Positions 45,510-55,812 of a stretch of 64,000 bases of DNA are shown one piece after another. Numbering within the stretch: position 1 is the first letter of the stretch; each line of letters opens with the position of its first letter. Origin of the DNA: Pseudoalteromonas sp. P1-25. Its GTDB lineage: Bacteria; Pseudomonadota; Gammaproteobacteria; Enterobacterales; Alteromonadaceae. A program made the translations under genes and the position numbers. The stretch is taken from NCBI RefSeq assembly GCF_001401805.1, contig NZ_LKDW01000012.1, positions 59,060 through 123,059 on the forward strand. The letters run 5' to 3'. The notes under the pieces are model-generated. The model did no database searches. It was not told where the DNA came from and worked only from the letters and a program-made list of their open reading frames with translations.

Positions 45510-46682
45510 TTATCTCCCGTTATTGTTAAAGCGATCGCTGTTAAAACGGTCGTTACCGCTGTTCACAGTGCTGTTACGTGATGTATTTACTTTGTTACGT
45601 AAATCTTGAATATCACTTGAGCTTGGTAAAGCTACACGTGTTGCAGTGCCTTGCTTTTCCATAATTTTATCAAGTGGTAAGTACATCATGTTGTTACCGC
45701 CTTTAACATCAACAATGACTTTAGAGCTACTACCTAGCACTTCTTCCATTGCATCAATGTATAAACGTTCACGCGTTACTTCTTTAGCTGCTTGATATTC
45801 AGGTAATAGCTTTTCAAAACGAGCCACTTCACCTTGCGCTTCAAGTGTAATGCGTTCTTGATAACCTTCTGCCTCTTGCGTCATACGTGTTACTTGACCA
45901 CGCGCGCGCGGTTCAATTTCACGTGCATAAGCTTCGGCTTCACGGATAAAACGCTCTTCATCTTCTTGTGCGGCAATCGCGTCATCAAATGCATCTTTTA
46001 CTTCAGTCGGCGGACGCGAATCTTTAAAGTTCACATCGGTCACAATTAAACCTAAGTTATACGGTTCGATGATTTTATTAAGCTCATCCCACGTATTTTG
46101 ACGAACGACTTCACGGCCATTAGTCAGTACTTGGTCCATTTTTGCATGGCCAACAACGTAACGTAGTGCGCTATCAAGCGCCTCTTCTAAGCTATTATCA
46201 GCATTAGTTACGCTAAACTTATAAAGATACGGGTCAATAACACGGTATTGCACTTCAAACTCAACGCTTACTACGTTTTCATCTTCAGTAAGCATAAACC
46301 CAGATGCAGATAATGAACGCACAGCTTCAATATCTACCGGAATAACCGTTTCAATAAAGGTCATTTTCCAGCGTAAGCCTGGCTCTGCAATACGGTCATA
46401 CTTACCAAATTGCAATACCACACCACGTTCGGCTTCTTTAACCGTATAAATACCACTTAACGCCCACACAATTGCGGCGATAATGAGGATAAATGAAATA
46501 CCGGCTCCGCCAAGTCCACCGCCGCTATTATTGCCGGATTTTTTACCGCCAAATAAGCCGCCTAACTTGTTGCTAAACTTACGGAACACCTCGTCTAAAT
46601 CAGGTGGGCCTTGATCACGTCCGCCTTTATTGTTCCACGGATCTTTGTCATTGCCATTATTACCCGGTTCATTCCAGGCCAT
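45510..46682 (-). CDS. hflK: FtsH protease modulator HflK
   Basis: The 390-residue protein has a Gly/Asn-rich cytoplasmic N-terminus (MAWNEPGNNGNDKDPWNN), a membrane segment (about 62-80) and the SPFH domain (YTVKEAERGVVLQFGKYD). The helical extension carries AYAREIEPRARGQVTRMTQE and the C-terminus is Asn/Ser-rich. It is the partner of HflC in the FtsH complex. The 100-base gap from hflX may hold a promoter but shows no terminator. Confidence 0.96.
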   Translation of the reverse strand: MAWNEPGNNGNDKDPWNNKGGRDQGPPDLDEVFRKFSNKLGGLFGGKKSGNNSGGGLGGAGISFILIIAAIVWALSGIYTVKEAERGVVLQFGKYDRIAEPGLRWKMTFIETVIPVDIEAVRSLSASGFMLTEDENVVSVEFEVQYRVIDPYLYKFSVTNADNSLEEALDSALRYVVGHAKMDQVLTNGREVVRQNTWDELNKIIEPYNLGLIVTDVNFKDSRPPTEVKDAFDDAIAAQEDEERFIREAEAYAREIEPRARGQVTRMTQEAEGYQERITLEAQGEVARFEKLLPEYQAAKEVTRERLYIDAMEEVLGSSSKVIVDVKGGNNMMYLPLDKIMEKQGTATRVALPSSSDIQDLRNKVNTSRNSTVNSGNDRFNSDRFNNNGR

Positions 46683-46782
46683 AGCTATACTCCATTGTTA
46701 TCTAAATAAATTAGGAAATTGTGTTAAATCTATCAAATCTACCGCGTTTCTCATACAAAAACCGACATTTATATACCAATTT

Positions 46783-48072
46783 TTAATCGCGATTGATAAA
46801 ACCCTCAATTTCAGGACCAAACTCTTTAATTAATCGGCTCCACTCAACCATAGGTAAACGTACATCTAACAACCAGTTACCTTGCTCATCAAAGCGCTCT
46901 TCATGGACTGCACTTAAGCTAAATAAGGACGCTCTTAATCGGCCATATTGAGGAGCAAGTAATAACGTATCGCTAAACATTTTCTTAGCAAGCAGGTCAC
47001 TTATTGCTTCGCTAAGTAACTCACACCCTTCGCCGGTTTGTGCAGATAACCATACTCTTATAGGCTGCCCTTGGTCATCCCGATCAATTCGTGGGCTTAC
47101 ATCATCAAGTGCATCAATTTTGTTATATACTAATAGTTGCGGTACTTCATCGGCTTCAATCTCTTTTAAAACCGATTGTACTTCCTCTATGTTTTCACGT
47201 CTGCGCGGGTCTGCAACATCAATTACGTGTAATTGAAGGTCGGCTTCACGCGTTTCTGTTAGCGTTGCTTTAAAGGCTGCCACTAAGTCATGCGGCAAAT
47301 GGCGAATAAATCCTACTGTATCGGCCAAAATAACCGAACCAACATCACCTATATCAAGTTTACGTAGTGTTGGGTCAAGCGTGGCAAAAAGCTGATCCGC
47401 TGCGTATACATCTGAGTCTGTTATACGGTTAAACAGGGTTGATTTACCCGCATTGGTATACCCTACAAGTGACACGGTAGGAATTTCGTTACGCGTACGC
47501 GCACGTCTACCTTGCTCACGTTGTACAGCGACTTTGGCTAATCGGGCACGAATATTTTTAATGCGCGCGCGCAATAAGCGTCTATCGGTTTCAAGCTGTG
47601 TTTCGCCTGGACCTCGTAAACCTATTCCCCCTTTTTGGCGCTCAAGGTGAGTCCATCCTCGGATTAATCGAGTAGACATATGCCTAAGCTGAGCAAGCTC
47701 TACTTGTAGCTTACCTTCGTGGGTACGGGCTCTTTGGGCAAAAATATCAAGAATAAGTGTTGTTCTATCAAGTACACGACATTGGCAAACGCGCTCTAAA
47801 TTACGTTCTTGAGACGGACTTAATTGATGATTAAAGATGACAACATCTGCATTGTGGATTTTGACAATCTCAGCTATTTCTTCTGCTTTACCGGTACCGA
47901 CGAATAGTTTCGGATGTGGTGCTTGGCGGCTGCCTTGCACAACCGCCAAACTACTAACACCAGCAGAAGATACCAACAACTCTAATTCATGAAGATCTTC
48001 ACGATCGCCATCTTTAGGTAAGTCGATATGAACTAAGACTGCCTGTTCGCCGGATTCATAGCGGTCAAACAA
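46783..48072 (-). CDS. hflX: Ribosome-splitting GTPase HflX
   Basis: The 429-residue protein has the HflX N-terminal domain (about 10-190, including ELAQLRHMSTRLIRGWTHLE and GPGETQLETDRR) and a G domain. GTP motifs are GYTNAGKSTLFN, DTVGF and NKID. It binds the ribosome and splits stalled 70S particles after heat or other stress. It starts 15 bases after hfq, the standard hfq-hflX order, and is probably cotranscribed with it. Confidence 0.96.
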   Translation of the reverse strand: MFDRYESGEQAVLVHIDLPKDGDREDLHELELLVSSAGVSSLAVVQGSRQAPHPKLFVGTGKAEEIAEIVKIHNADVVIFNHQLSPSQERNLERVCQCRVLDRTTLILDIFAQRARTHEGKLQVELAQLRHMSTRLIRGWTHLERQKGGIGLRGPGETQLETDRRLLRARIKNIRARLAKVAVQREQGRRARTRNEIPTVSLVGYTNAGKSTLFNRITDSDVYAADQLFATLDPTLRKLDIGDVGSVILADTVGFIRHLPHDLVAAFKATLTETREADLQLHVIDVADPRRRENIEEVQSVLKEIEADEVPQLLVYNKIDALDDVSPRIDRDDQGQPIRVWLSAQTGEGCELLSEAISDLLAKKMFSDTLLLAPQYGRLRASLFSLSAVHEERFDEQGNWLLDVRLPMVEWSRLIKEFGPEIEGFINRD

Positions 48073-48087
48073 GCATTACGCTCCTAA

Positions 48088-48351
48088 TTAAATATTTCCT
48101 GGTTCTTGCTCTTCAGTGTCATCGCTCCCTTGAACACCTTGGAAGTTGACTGCACGAGCAGGTACAACTGTTGAAATTGCGTGTTTATACACCATTTGGT
48201 TTACAGTGTTTTCAAGTAAAATAACAAATTGGTCAAATGACTGAATTTTACCTTGTAATTTTATGCCATTTACCAAAAAGATTGATACTGGAATGCGCTC
48301 ACGACGTAGTGCATTCAAAAATGGGTCTTGTAACGATTGGCCTTTTGCCAT
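48088..48351 (-). CDS. hfq: RNA chaperone Hfq
   Basis: The 87-residue protein has the full Sm fold: [20 protein letters not shown] at the start, the Sm1 region [17 protein letters not shown] and the Sm2 motif [12 protein letters not shown]. The acidic tail is short compared with the 102 residues of E. coli Hfq. It pairs small RNAs with target mRNAs. It lies between miaA and hflX in the conserved order. Confidence 0.98.
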   Translation of the reverse strand: MAKGQSLQDPFLNALRRERIPVSIFLVNGIKLQGKIQSFDQFVILLENTVNQMVYKHAISTVVPARAVNFQGVQGSDDTEEQEPGNI

Positions 48352-48428
48352 GTTATTGTTCCTTCGTTCTAGGTGTTATTATAATTTAAGTAGCTGAACT
48401 TATTTAATTAAATAATTAGCAACTACTA

Positions 48429-49349
48429 CTAGCTTAGCGAACTTACTACGCGTTGCAAGTTTTCTTCATCGCCTGTTGTTAACCACGTAACATCAGACCA
48501 ACTTCGTAACCACGTTAGCTGGCGTTTTGCCAATTGACGCGTTGCAGCAATGCCGCGAAAAACCATCTCATCATGGTCTACTTCACCCGCAAGGTAATCC
48601 CACATTTGTCTATAACCTACACAACGAATAGAAGGCATATTGGGGTGTAAATCCTTACGTAGATATAGGGTCGAAACTTCTTTTTCAAACCCCTGCTCTA
48701 TCATTATTTTAAACCTTTTTTCAATTCGCTGATGCAATTCACTGCGATCATCAGGCGCAATCGCAAATTGATGAAAAGTATAAGGTAACGTTGGCTGCTT
48801 TTGCTTTTGCAATTCCGTCATTGTTTTACCACTAATACGGTAAACTTCCAAAGCTCGATTTATTCTTTGTGAATCATTTTCACTTATTTTGTCGGCCGCT
48901 TGCGGATCAACTTTAGCAAGCTCTTGATGCAAGTGTGGCCAGCCAAATTGTTTTGCTTGCGCTTCAAGCTCTGCTCTTACTATTGGGCAAGCCTCTGGCA
49001 GTGGCGATAATCCATCAATTAAAGATTTAAAATACATCATGGTGCCGCCCACCAATATAGGTACTTTACCTTGTTGATGAAATTCATCAATTTTTTTTAT
49101 CGCATCACGTCTAAAATCAGCAACTGAATAAGTTTCACTCGGATCGAGCAAATCTATTAGGTGATGCGGAGCACGCGCAAGTTCCTCTGCATCGGGCTTT
49201 GCCGTACCTATGTCCATACCTTTATACACTAACGCTGAATCAACGCTGATTATTTCCGTATTTAAGTGCTCACACAGTGAAATTGCCAATGCTGTTTTAC
49301 CAGCTGCGGTTGGGCCCATTAAAAATATGACCGGTAAATTGCTCAACAC
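48429..49349 (-). CDS. miaA: tRNA dimethylallyltransferase
   Basis: The 306-residue enzyme has the P-loop [14 protein letters not shown], the substrate motif [18 protein letters not shown] and [11 protein letters not shown]. The C-terminal half includes [15 protein letters not shown]. It adds the isopentenyl group to A37 of tRNAs reading codons that start with U. It begins seven bases after mutL, so the two are one operon. Confidence 0.97.
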   Translation of the reverse strand: MLSNLPVIFLMGPTAAGKTALAISLCEHLNTEIISVDSALVYKGMDIGTAKPDAEELARAPHHLIDLLDPSETYSVADFRRDAIKKIDEFHQQGKVPILVGGTMMYFKSLIDGLSPLPEACPIVRAELEAQAKQFGWPHLHQELAKVDPQAADKISENDSQRINRALEVYRISGKTMTELQKQKQPTLPYTFHQFAIAPDDRSELHQRIEKRFKIMIEQGFEKEVSTLYLRKDLHPNMPSIRCVGYRQMWDYLAGEVDHDEMVFRGIAATRQLAKRQLTWLRSWSDVTWLTTGDEENLQRVVSSLS

Positions 49350-49356
49350 GGGTACC

Positions 49357-51219
49357 TTAATTTAATTGCGTTAAATAGTGTTCTAGATCTATTTTAACTG
49401 CTTTTTCTTTTAAACGTTCAATTGTTTGCGGATTATTTTGTAAGCTAATTTGTAATTCAATAAACGCATTACTTTCATAAAAGCGTTCTGGTACGCAACT
49501 AAGTTGCCATGACAGCCATGCTTGTAAGTCCTCTAGCTGCGCTTTACATGCGCCAAGTAGGCTTTCAATTGCAGCAGAAACATCGAGTAAATATAAACAA
49601 GTCGGTAGCTTTTTAACCATCACAAACTGTTTTTCAATAACTAACTCAAAGCCCAATAAGGTAAACCACGACTGTTGCTGAGCGATTAGTTCGCAGTCAG
49701 CTTTTTCAAGGTTAACCCTTACTGGTAATAACAAGGCTTTGCCCTCTAAATTACCCAGCTCTTTTATTTGGCCATGCCAATAATCTACAAGTGCATGCTT
49801 ATAGTGCGCGCAAAATAATTGTCGCTGTTGAGTAAATACACACACACCTTTATTTACATTTAATACCTGCACACTTTTAAATGTGTGTGTAGCGCTCTCA
49901 TCAGTTATCAGCTGCGAGGGTATACTATGATCAAAATGTGCTGCTTGTTGTTCACTTACCCCTTGATAAAATGCATTGACATCGTGATAACTTGAAGCAC
50001 TTTGTTTAGACTGAGAAGCCCTCCCTGCACTGGCTCCGCCTGAGCCCATAAGATTAGAGGAAGGACGACTAGAAAAACCACTACTTTGTGAATCTATTGG
50101 CTGCAACGGTGACTTGGGGTAATCATACCCTTGCTGAACTGTCTGATTATTAGCTACATGACTTGGCTGCTCAATAAACGCTGAGGATTGGTAATCGTCT
50201 GTGGGCGCTTGATTAGTTGCGAATTCACCTTGTAAAGGCACAACTACTTGCTTAATCGCCTGCAATATAAAATCGTGCACTAACCGGCCTTGATGAAAAC
50301 GCACCTCGTGCTTAGCGGGATGAACATTTACATCTACCTGTCGTGGGTCAATATCAATATAAATAACAAAACCAGGAAGCTCTTGCGCGCCACTTACTTC
50401 TTCAAACGCCTGACGAATAGCGTGTAAAATTAGCTTATCGCGCATCATGCGGTTATTTACGTAGGTATATTGCGTGGTATTTGCTGACCCCACCGGTAAT
50501 ACCCAACCATGCAGCTGTAAACCACTTTCACCAGATTGAATATGTAATCCTTGCTCGGCAAACGCTTTACCTGCAACTTGCGCAACCCGAGTAATAGCTT
50601 GATCAGGATCGGTTTTAGCACGATACTGCCTAACCACCTTTTGGTTATGCGTCAGTGTAATCGACACATCAAAACGACTCAGTGCAATACGTTTTATCAG
50701 CTCATCTATATGGCTAAATTCGGTTTTTTCGGTGCGTAAAAACTTACGCCTTGCTGGGGTGTTAAAAAATAAATCTTTAACTTCTATTGTTGTGCCATCT
50801 GGGTGAGCTACGGGCTTTACTTGCACATCCATATCGCGGCCCTGTGCAAACGCTTGCCATGCGGCATCTTGTGCTTTGGGCTTTGAGCAAAGCGTTAAAC
50901 GCGATACCGAACTAATAGAGGCAAGCGCTTCACCTCTAAAACCTAAAGAGCAAATGTTTTCTAAATCATCAAGCGATTTAAGTTTACTTGTTGCATGGCG
51001 TGAAAGCGCTAGCGTTAACTCATCTTTACCAATACCTGAGCCATTATCACGAATACGAATAAGCTTGTGACCACCACGCTCTATATCTATTTGCACACGC
51101 GTAGCGCCCGCATCTAAGCTATTTTCTACCAGTTCTTTAACCACTGAAGCTGGGCGTTCAACCACTTCACCTGCCGCTATTTGGTTAGCGAGTCGTGCAG
51201 GTAATATTTCAATACTCAT
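49357..51219 (-). CDS. mutL: DNA mismatch repair protein MutL
   Basis: The 620-residue protein has the GHKL ATPase domain (about 1-330): [39 protein letters not shown] and [11 protein letters not shown] Ser/Gln/Gly-rich linker (about 345-430) and a C-terminal dimerisation domain follow. No endonuclease DQHA motif is seen in the C-terminal part, which fits the MutH-dependent type. It links MutS mismatch recognition to strand incision. It lies between amiB and miaA, as in E. coli. Confidence 0.97.
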   Translation of the reverse strand: MSIEILPARLANQIAAGEVVERPASVVKELVENSLDAGATRVQIDIERGGHKLIRIRDNGSGIGKDELTLALSRHATSKLKSLDDLENICSLGFRGEALASISSVSRLTLCSKPKAQDAAWQAFAQGRDMDVQVKPVAHPDGTTIEVKDLFFNTPARRKFLRTEKTEFSHIDELIKRIALSRFDVSITLTHNQKVVRQYRAKTDPDQAITRVAQVAGKAFAEQGLHIQSGESGLQLHGWVLPVGSANTTQYTYVNNRMMRDKLILHAIRQAFEEVSGAQELPGFVIYIDIDPRQVDVNVHPAKHEVRFHQGRLVHDFILQAIKQVVVPLQGEFATNQAPTDDYQSSAFIEQPSHVANNQTVQQGYDYPKSPLQPIDSQSSGFSSRPSSNLMGSGGASAGRASQSKQSASSYHDVNAFYQGVSEQQAAHFDHSIPSQLITDESATHTFKSVQVLNVNKGVCVFTQQRQLFCAHYKHALVDYWHGQIKELGNLEGKALLLPVRVNLEKADCELIAQQQSWFTLLGFELVIEKQFVMVKKLPTCLYLLDVSAAIESLLGACKAQLEDLQAWLSWQLSCVPERFYESNAFIELQISLQNNPQTIERLKEKAVKIDLEHYLTQLN

Positions 51220-51253
51220 AAGGCCCCTAATACGTGTACAGGTTTAATAAGCA

Positions 51254-52609
51254 TCAACTCTGCGGTATGTCCAGCTCTTGACCTATGAACAAGGTGTTTG
51301 AGCGTAGTTGATTAACTTGTTTTAATTTGGCTACCGATACGCCATAGCGACTCGCTAATAAGCTTAGCGATTCACCTGGGCGAACTTTATGCTTTGTTGG
51401 ATACTGCGATTTAAGCTTTGCAAATAACGAATCATCAGGTGGGTTTTTTAAGTAATAATTTTTTATAGACGTAAACATGGCTTTTGCTAAGCGTTCTTGG
51501 TGGTTAGCGCTTTTTAACATACGCTCTTCACGGGGGTTAGAAATAAACCCTGTTTCTACCAAAATAGATGGAATATCTGGCGACTTTAATACAGCAAGAC
51601 TTGCATGTTGTGGATCTTTTTTATGTAATTTGGCTACTTTTTTTAGCTCTTTGACCACTTCTTCGGCCACACTAAGCCCTGTTTTCATTGAGTGGTCCAT
51701 CGACATATCAAGCAGGGCCTGCGCAAGGTATTTTTCGTTAGCGGCATCTTTAATTACATCGGCTGCACCACCTAAAAGCTCTGAGTGTTTTTCTTTATCT
51801 TCTATCCATTTACCAATCTCAGAATTAGCGCGACCCAGTGATAAAACCCACACCGAAGCACCGTTAGGCCCTGGGCTGGTAAAGGCATCGGCATGAATTG
51901 ACACTAAAAAGTCGGCTTTTTTCTGGCGTGCTCGGCTGGTGCGGGTATTAAGCTTAACAAAGTAATCGCCACTTCTTACCATGCGCGAAATCATGCCACG
52001 TTCGCCGTCAATCATACGCTCTAAACGTTTAGCTATTTGCAACGTAATGGTTTTTTCATACGTGCCTGAGGGACCAATAGACCCTGGATCTTCTCCACCG
52101 TGGCCCGCATCAATTGCAATAACAATATCACGCTCTTGGCTTAACTGGCGCTTTTTAGCTGCTTTTTGGGCAGGTGTAGTGCTTACTGCGGGTTCACTTT
52201 TATTATATAAATCCACAACTAGCCTGTTTTTGTACGGGCCAGTAGGTGCCAGCGCGAAAATAACCGGCTTAATAGGCGCAGTTAGCTCAAAAACAAAACG
52301 TACGCTTTGCTTATTTTTAGGCTTAGAGTAACGTAATTTGCTAACAATTTTATGCTTAGAAGGAATATTCGGTAATACTTTTAACCCTTTGGTGTTTACA
52401 AGGTCTACCACTAAACGGCTTGGGTTTTTAAGCATAAAGTAGCTGAAATCGGGCTTGTCATCTAAATCAAATACCACCCGAGTGCTATCTGGTGAGGGCC
52501 ATACCCGTACACTATTAATTGTATTTTGTGCCCACAGCGGCAGGCTCATAGCGAAAGCTATGAAACAAATAAAAAGTTTAACTACACCTCGATTCATTTT
52601 AACTACCAT
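51254..52609 (-). CDS. amiB: N-acetylmuramoyl-L-alanine amidase with AMIN and LysM domains
   Basis: The 451-residue exported protein has a signal peptide (ending MSLPLWAQ) and an AMIN domain (about 30-130). The zinc amidase domain (about 160-390) has AIDAGHGGEDPGS, SIHADAF and LVETGFISNPRE. One LysM domain sits at the C-terminus (KHKVRPGESLSLLASRYGVS). It splits daughter cells by cutting peptide stems from glycan at the septum. The single LysM and AMIN order match AmiB. The ATG at 52597 is an alternative start four residues in. Confidence 0.95.
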   Translation of the reverse strand: MVVKMNRGVVKLFICFIAFAMSLPLWAQNTINSVRVWPSPDSTRVVFDLDDKPDFSYFMLKNPSRLVVDLVNTKGLKVLPNIPSKHKIVSKLRYSKPKNKQSVRFVFELTAPIKPVIFALAPTGPYKNRLVVDLYNKSEPAVSTTPAQKAAKKRQLSQERDIVIAIDAGHGGEDPGSIGPSGTYEKTITLQIAKRLERMIDGERGMISRMVRSGDYFVKLNTRTSRARQKKADFLVSIHADAFTSPGPNGASVWVLSLGRANSEIGKWIEDKEKHSELLGGAADVIKDAANEKYLAQALLDMSMDHSMKTGLSVAEEVVKELKKVAKLHKKDPQHASLAVLKSPDIPSILVETGFISNPREERMLKSANHQERLAKAMFTSIKNYYLKNPPDDSLFAKLKSQYPTKHKVRPGESLSLLASRYGVSVAKLKQVNQLRSNTLFIGQELDIPQS

Positions 52610-52660
52610 TGCCTTAACTATTTATTGTTATGAAAGTGAATACATTGATCCACTATTAAT

Positions 52661-53140
52661 TTATTCACCAAGGTTTAGGCTATTGAGTTTTTCAACAATT
52701 GCTACTCCACGCTCACTAGCACTGTTTATTGCAATTTTACGCTCATCACCAACATAACTTAAGGTAATATCTAAATCGGGAACGGGTATAAAGTCGCCGC
52801 CTTTTTCTGGCCACTCTACAACACAAATAGCCTGCTCAGAAAAGTAATCTCTTATACCCATGTATTCAAGTTCTTCAGGATCGCCTAACCGGTACAAGTC
52901 AAAGTGATACACATTTGCACGTACCAGTTCGTATGGCTCTACCAGCGTGTAAGTTGGGCTTTTAACCTTACCTGAGTGTCCAAAGCCTTGAACTACACCA
53001 CGCGTAAATGTTGTTTTACCTGCACCTAAATCACCGTGCAAATAGATCACTGCACCTTGCTCTATAATAGCAGCCAGTTTGTTACCCATAGCTACTGTGG
53101 CAGTTTCATTATGTAGGTGAGCTTTAAAACTACGCGTCAT
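52661..53140 (-). CDS. tsaE: tRNA threonylcarbamoyladenosine biosynthesis ATPase TsaE
   Basis: The 159-residue protein has the Walker A motif YLHGDLGAGKTTFTRG, SPTYTLVEPY, and the catalytic region HFDLYRLGDPEELEYMG with VVEWPEKG. It is the ATPase of the TsaBDE complex that adds threonylcarbamoyl to A37 of ANN-decoding tRNAs. It heads the amiB-mutL-miaA-hfq series. Its usual upstream partner nnrDE is not here but at 61.7 kb. Confidence 0.96.
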   Translation of the reverse strand: MTRSFKAHLHNETATVAMGNKLAAIIEQGAVIYLHGDLGAGKTTFTRGVVQGFGHSGKVKSPTYTLVEPYELVRANVYHFDLYRLGDPEELEYMGIRDYFSEQAICVVEWPEKGGDFIPVPDLDITLSYVGDERKIAINSASERGVAIVEKLNSLNLGE

Positions 53141-53229
53141 GGTTACCTCAAAAATTTACTAAAAGCGCATCTTTGCTAATCATACCAGAATATTTCTTGA
53201 AGGCGATAAATTGGCGTTTTAGGCATAAA

Positions 53230-53251
53230 AAAACCGGCCTAAGCCGGTTTT
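53230..53251 (-). terminator. Terminator of the aroQ-accB-accC operon
   Basis: Nine-base stem AAAACCGGC / GCCGGTTTT with loop CTAA, followed on minus by a run of T. Confidence 0.92.
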
Positions 53252-53265
53252 AATTAACTGTGGCT

Positions 53266-54606
53266 TTATAGCCCTAGTTTTTTCTCAAGGTAGTGAATAT
53301 TTGTACCACCACTTTGGAAGTTTTCGTCTGCAAGAATTTTCTTATGTAATGGCGTATTTGTCTTAATGCCATCGATAACCAATTCGTTCAACGCATTACG
53401 AGCACGGGCAATTGCTACATCACGGTTTTCACCGTAAGTAATAAGTTTACCAACCATCGAATCGTAATGTGGAGGCACTGTATAGTCAGCATAAATATGG
53501 CTATCCCAACGAATGCCTAAGCCACCTGCAGGGTGAAAACGCGTAATTTTACCAGGCGACGGGATAAACGTTTCAGGATCTTCTGCGTTAATACGACACT
53601 CAATTGCATGCCCACGAATAACTACGTCATCTTGCGTGAAAGACAGCGGTTGCCCTGCAGCAATTTTTAGCTGCTCTTTTATTAAGTCAACACCGCTTAC
53701 CATTTCTGTCACTGGGTGCTCAACTTGAATACGCGTGTTCATTTCAATGAAGTAAAATTCGCCGTTTTCGTATAAAAACTCAAACGTACCCGCACCACGG
53801 TAACCAATTTCGATACATGCACGTGTACAGCGCTCACCAATAAATTTACGCACTTCTGCCGTTATACCTGGCGCAGGCGCTTCTTCAACTACTTTTTGGT
53901 GGCGACGTTGCATAGAACAGTCACGCTCACCTAAATGAACAGCATTACCTTGTCCATCTGCAAGTACCTGAATTTCAATATGGCGAGGGTTTTCAAGGAA
54001 TTTTTCCATGTAAACCATGCTATTACCAAAGAACTGTTTTGCTTCTTGTTGAGTAAGCGCGATTGAATCAATCAACTCAGCTTCGCTACGTACTACACGC
54101 ATTCCACGGCCACCACCGCCACCAGCGGCTTTAATAATTACCGGGTAACCAATGCGCTTAGCAATTTGCATGTTGCGTTCTTTGTCATCCGATACTGGAC
54201 CATCAGAACCAGGTACACAAGGTACACCAGCTTTGCGCATTGCATTAATTGCCGATACTTTATCGCCCATAAGACGAATAGTGTCGCCTTTTGGACCAAT
54301 AAATACAAAACCACTTTGCTCAACTTGGTCTGCAAAATCTGCATTTTCTGAAAGAAAACCATATCCTGGGTGAATAGCTACAGCGTCTGTTACTTCAGCA
54401 GCCGCAATAATACGCGGGATATCTAAGTAACTTTCAGAGGCTGGAGGTCTACCGATACAAATGGTTTCATCTGCAAGTAATACGTGCTTAAGATCGCGAT
54501 CCGCCGTTGAATGCACAGCAACCGTTTTGATCCCAAGCTCTTTGCAGGCGCGCAATACGCGAAGTGCTATTTCACCTCGGTTTGCAATGACTACTTTATC
54601 TAACAT
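53266..54606 (-). CDS. accC: Biotin carboxylase subunit of acetyl-CoA carboxylase
   Basis: The 446-residue enzyme has the N-terminal biotin carboxylase domain ([20 protein letters not shown]) and an ATP-grasp domain with the glycine loop [14 protein letters not shown]. Further motifs are [20 protein letters not shown] and the catalytic [16 protein letters not shown]. It carboxylates biotin on AccB with ATP and bicarbonate, the first step of fatty acid synthesis. It follows accB by 25 bases. Confidence 0.98.
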   Translation of the reverse strand: MLDKVVIANRGEIALRVLRACKELGIKTVAVHSTADRDLKHVLLADETICIGRPPASESYLDIPRIIAAAEVTDAVAIHPGYGFLSENADFADQVEQSGFVFIGPKGDTIRLMGDKVSAINAMRKAGVPCVPGSDGPVSDDKERNMQIAKRIGYPVIIKAAGGGGGRGMRVVRSEAELIDSIALTQQEAKQFFGNSMVYMEKFLENPRHIEIQVLADGQGNAVHLGERDCSMQRRHQKVVEEAPAPGITAEVRKFIGERCTRACIEIGYRGAGTFEFLYENGEFYFIEMNTRIQVEHPVTEMVSGVDLIKEQLKIAAGQPLSFTQDDVVIRGHAIECRINAEDPETFIPSPGKITRFHPAGGLGIRWDSHIYADYTVPPHYDSMVGKLITYGENRDVAIARARNALNELVIDGIKTNTPLHKKILADENFQSGGTNIHYLEKKLGL

Positions 54607-54631
54607 AAGAGTTGGCCTTTAGGTTACTAAA

Positions 54632-55099
54632 TTATTCAATGATGAATAGAGGTTGATCAAATTCTACTGGTTCGCCATTTTCAACTAAAATAGCTGTCAC
54701 TGTACCGGCTTTATCTGACTCAATTTGGTTCATCATTTTCATTGCTTCAACGATACATAATGTATCACCTACTTTTACCTGAGAACCTACTTCTACGTAT
54801 GCTGGCGCTTCTGGCGAAGCCGCTGAGTAAAATGAACCAACCATAGGTGATTTAACTTGATGGCCTGCAGGCGCTGCAGGTGTAGCATCGGCTTCAACGG
54901 CTGGCGCAGCTGGAGCTTGTGTTGGTGCAGCAGGCGCTGGAGCAGCAAATTGCTGTGGTGCGTACTGAGCGTAAGCAGGACCTGCGCTCATGTTGTTACG
55001 GTTAATACGTACTGACTCTTCACCTTCAGTGATTTCTAGCTCAGCAATGCCTGATTCTTCTACTAATTCGATTAGTTTTTTGATCTTGCGAATATCCAT
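54632..55099 (-). CDS. accB: Biotin carboxyl carrier protein of acetyl-CoA carboxylase
   Basis: The 155-residue protein has an N-terminal region ([20 protein letters not shown]), an Ala/Pro-rich linker (about 45-80) and the biotinyl domain, with the biotinylated lysine in [11 protein letters not shown]. The thumb region [20 protein letters not shown] is typical of AccB. It carries the carboxybiotin between AccC and AccAD. It sits 32 bases after aroQ. Confidence 0.98.
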   Translation of the reverse strand: MDIRKIKKLIELVEESGIAELEITEGEESVRINRNNMSAGPAYAQYAPQQFAAPAPAAPTQAPAAPAVEADATPAAPAGHQVKSPMVGSFYSAASPEAPAYVEVGSQVKVGDTLCIVEAMKMMNQIESDKAGTVTAILVENGEPVEFDQPLFIIE

Positions 55100-55131
55100 G
55101 AACGACCCGCCTATAAGTTTGTTAGTTTAAA

Positions 55132-55584
55132 TTAATTCGAGTTTTGCAACCGGCTCACGGCAGCATTCAATGCTGCGTGGTAACCCATTGCACCTAATCC
55201 ACATACCACACCTTGCGCCACATCAGAAAAATACGAATGATGACGAAATGCTTCACGTGCATGCACATTACTTAAGTGCACCTCAAAAAAAGGAATATCA
55301 ACGCTTAACAATGCATCACGTAAAGCGACGCTAGTGTGCGTAAATGCAGCAGGATTAATAATTATGTAATCAACTGCCTGCCAAGCATCGTGTATTCTTT
55401 CAATAAGGGCTTGCTCACTATTACTTTGAAAATGCGTAAGCTGAACATCTAGACCCTCTGCGGCAGTCGTTAGTTCGCTCATAATTTCACCAAGAGTGTG
55501 CAAACCGTATTTTTCTGGCTCACGCTTTCCTAGCATGTTTAAATTTGGACCATTTATAACTAAAAGTTTAAATTTTGCAGCCAT
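55132..55584 (-). CDS. aroQ: Type II 3-dehydroquinate dehydratase
   Basis: The 150-residue protein has the type II signature [17 protein letters not shown], with the catalytic tyrosine in its last loop. It also shows [18 protein letters not shown] and [19 protein letters not shown]. It dehydrates 3-dehydroquinate in the shikimate pathway and forms a dodecamer. The aroQ-accB-accC order is common in gammaproteobacteria and the gene is first in the operon. Confidence 0.97.
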   Translation of the reverse strand: MAAKFKLLVINGPNLNMLGKREPEKYGLHTLGEIMSELTTAAEGLDVQLTHFQSNSEQALIERIHDAWQAVDYIIINPAAFTHTSVALRDALLSVDIPFFEVHLSNVHAREAFRHHSYFSDVAQGVVCGLGAMGYHAALNAAVSRLQNSN

Positions 55585-55812
55585 AATACGCGATATATCC
55601 TCTAAGTAATGAGTAAAGCCGTTGCGAGCTAATTTTGTACACTAAAGTAAGTATAAAAAACAAAAATTGCAACAAATTCTCACGTTAGCCAACTATTATA
55701 GTCAGTTCGATGTAAATAGCAGCAAAATACTGGTCTAATCTCTGGAGGTGTAATAAATATGACGTAATTGGAGGCAAGCCACTTGGTAAGCCCAAGCGGC
55801 TAAATTGCACTA

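Noticed and set aside
55776..55799. GC-rich hairpin after dsbD (CTTGG...CCAAG)
   Set aside because: One wobble pair and no T-run on the minus strand; could be a weak terminator but not strong enough to list.
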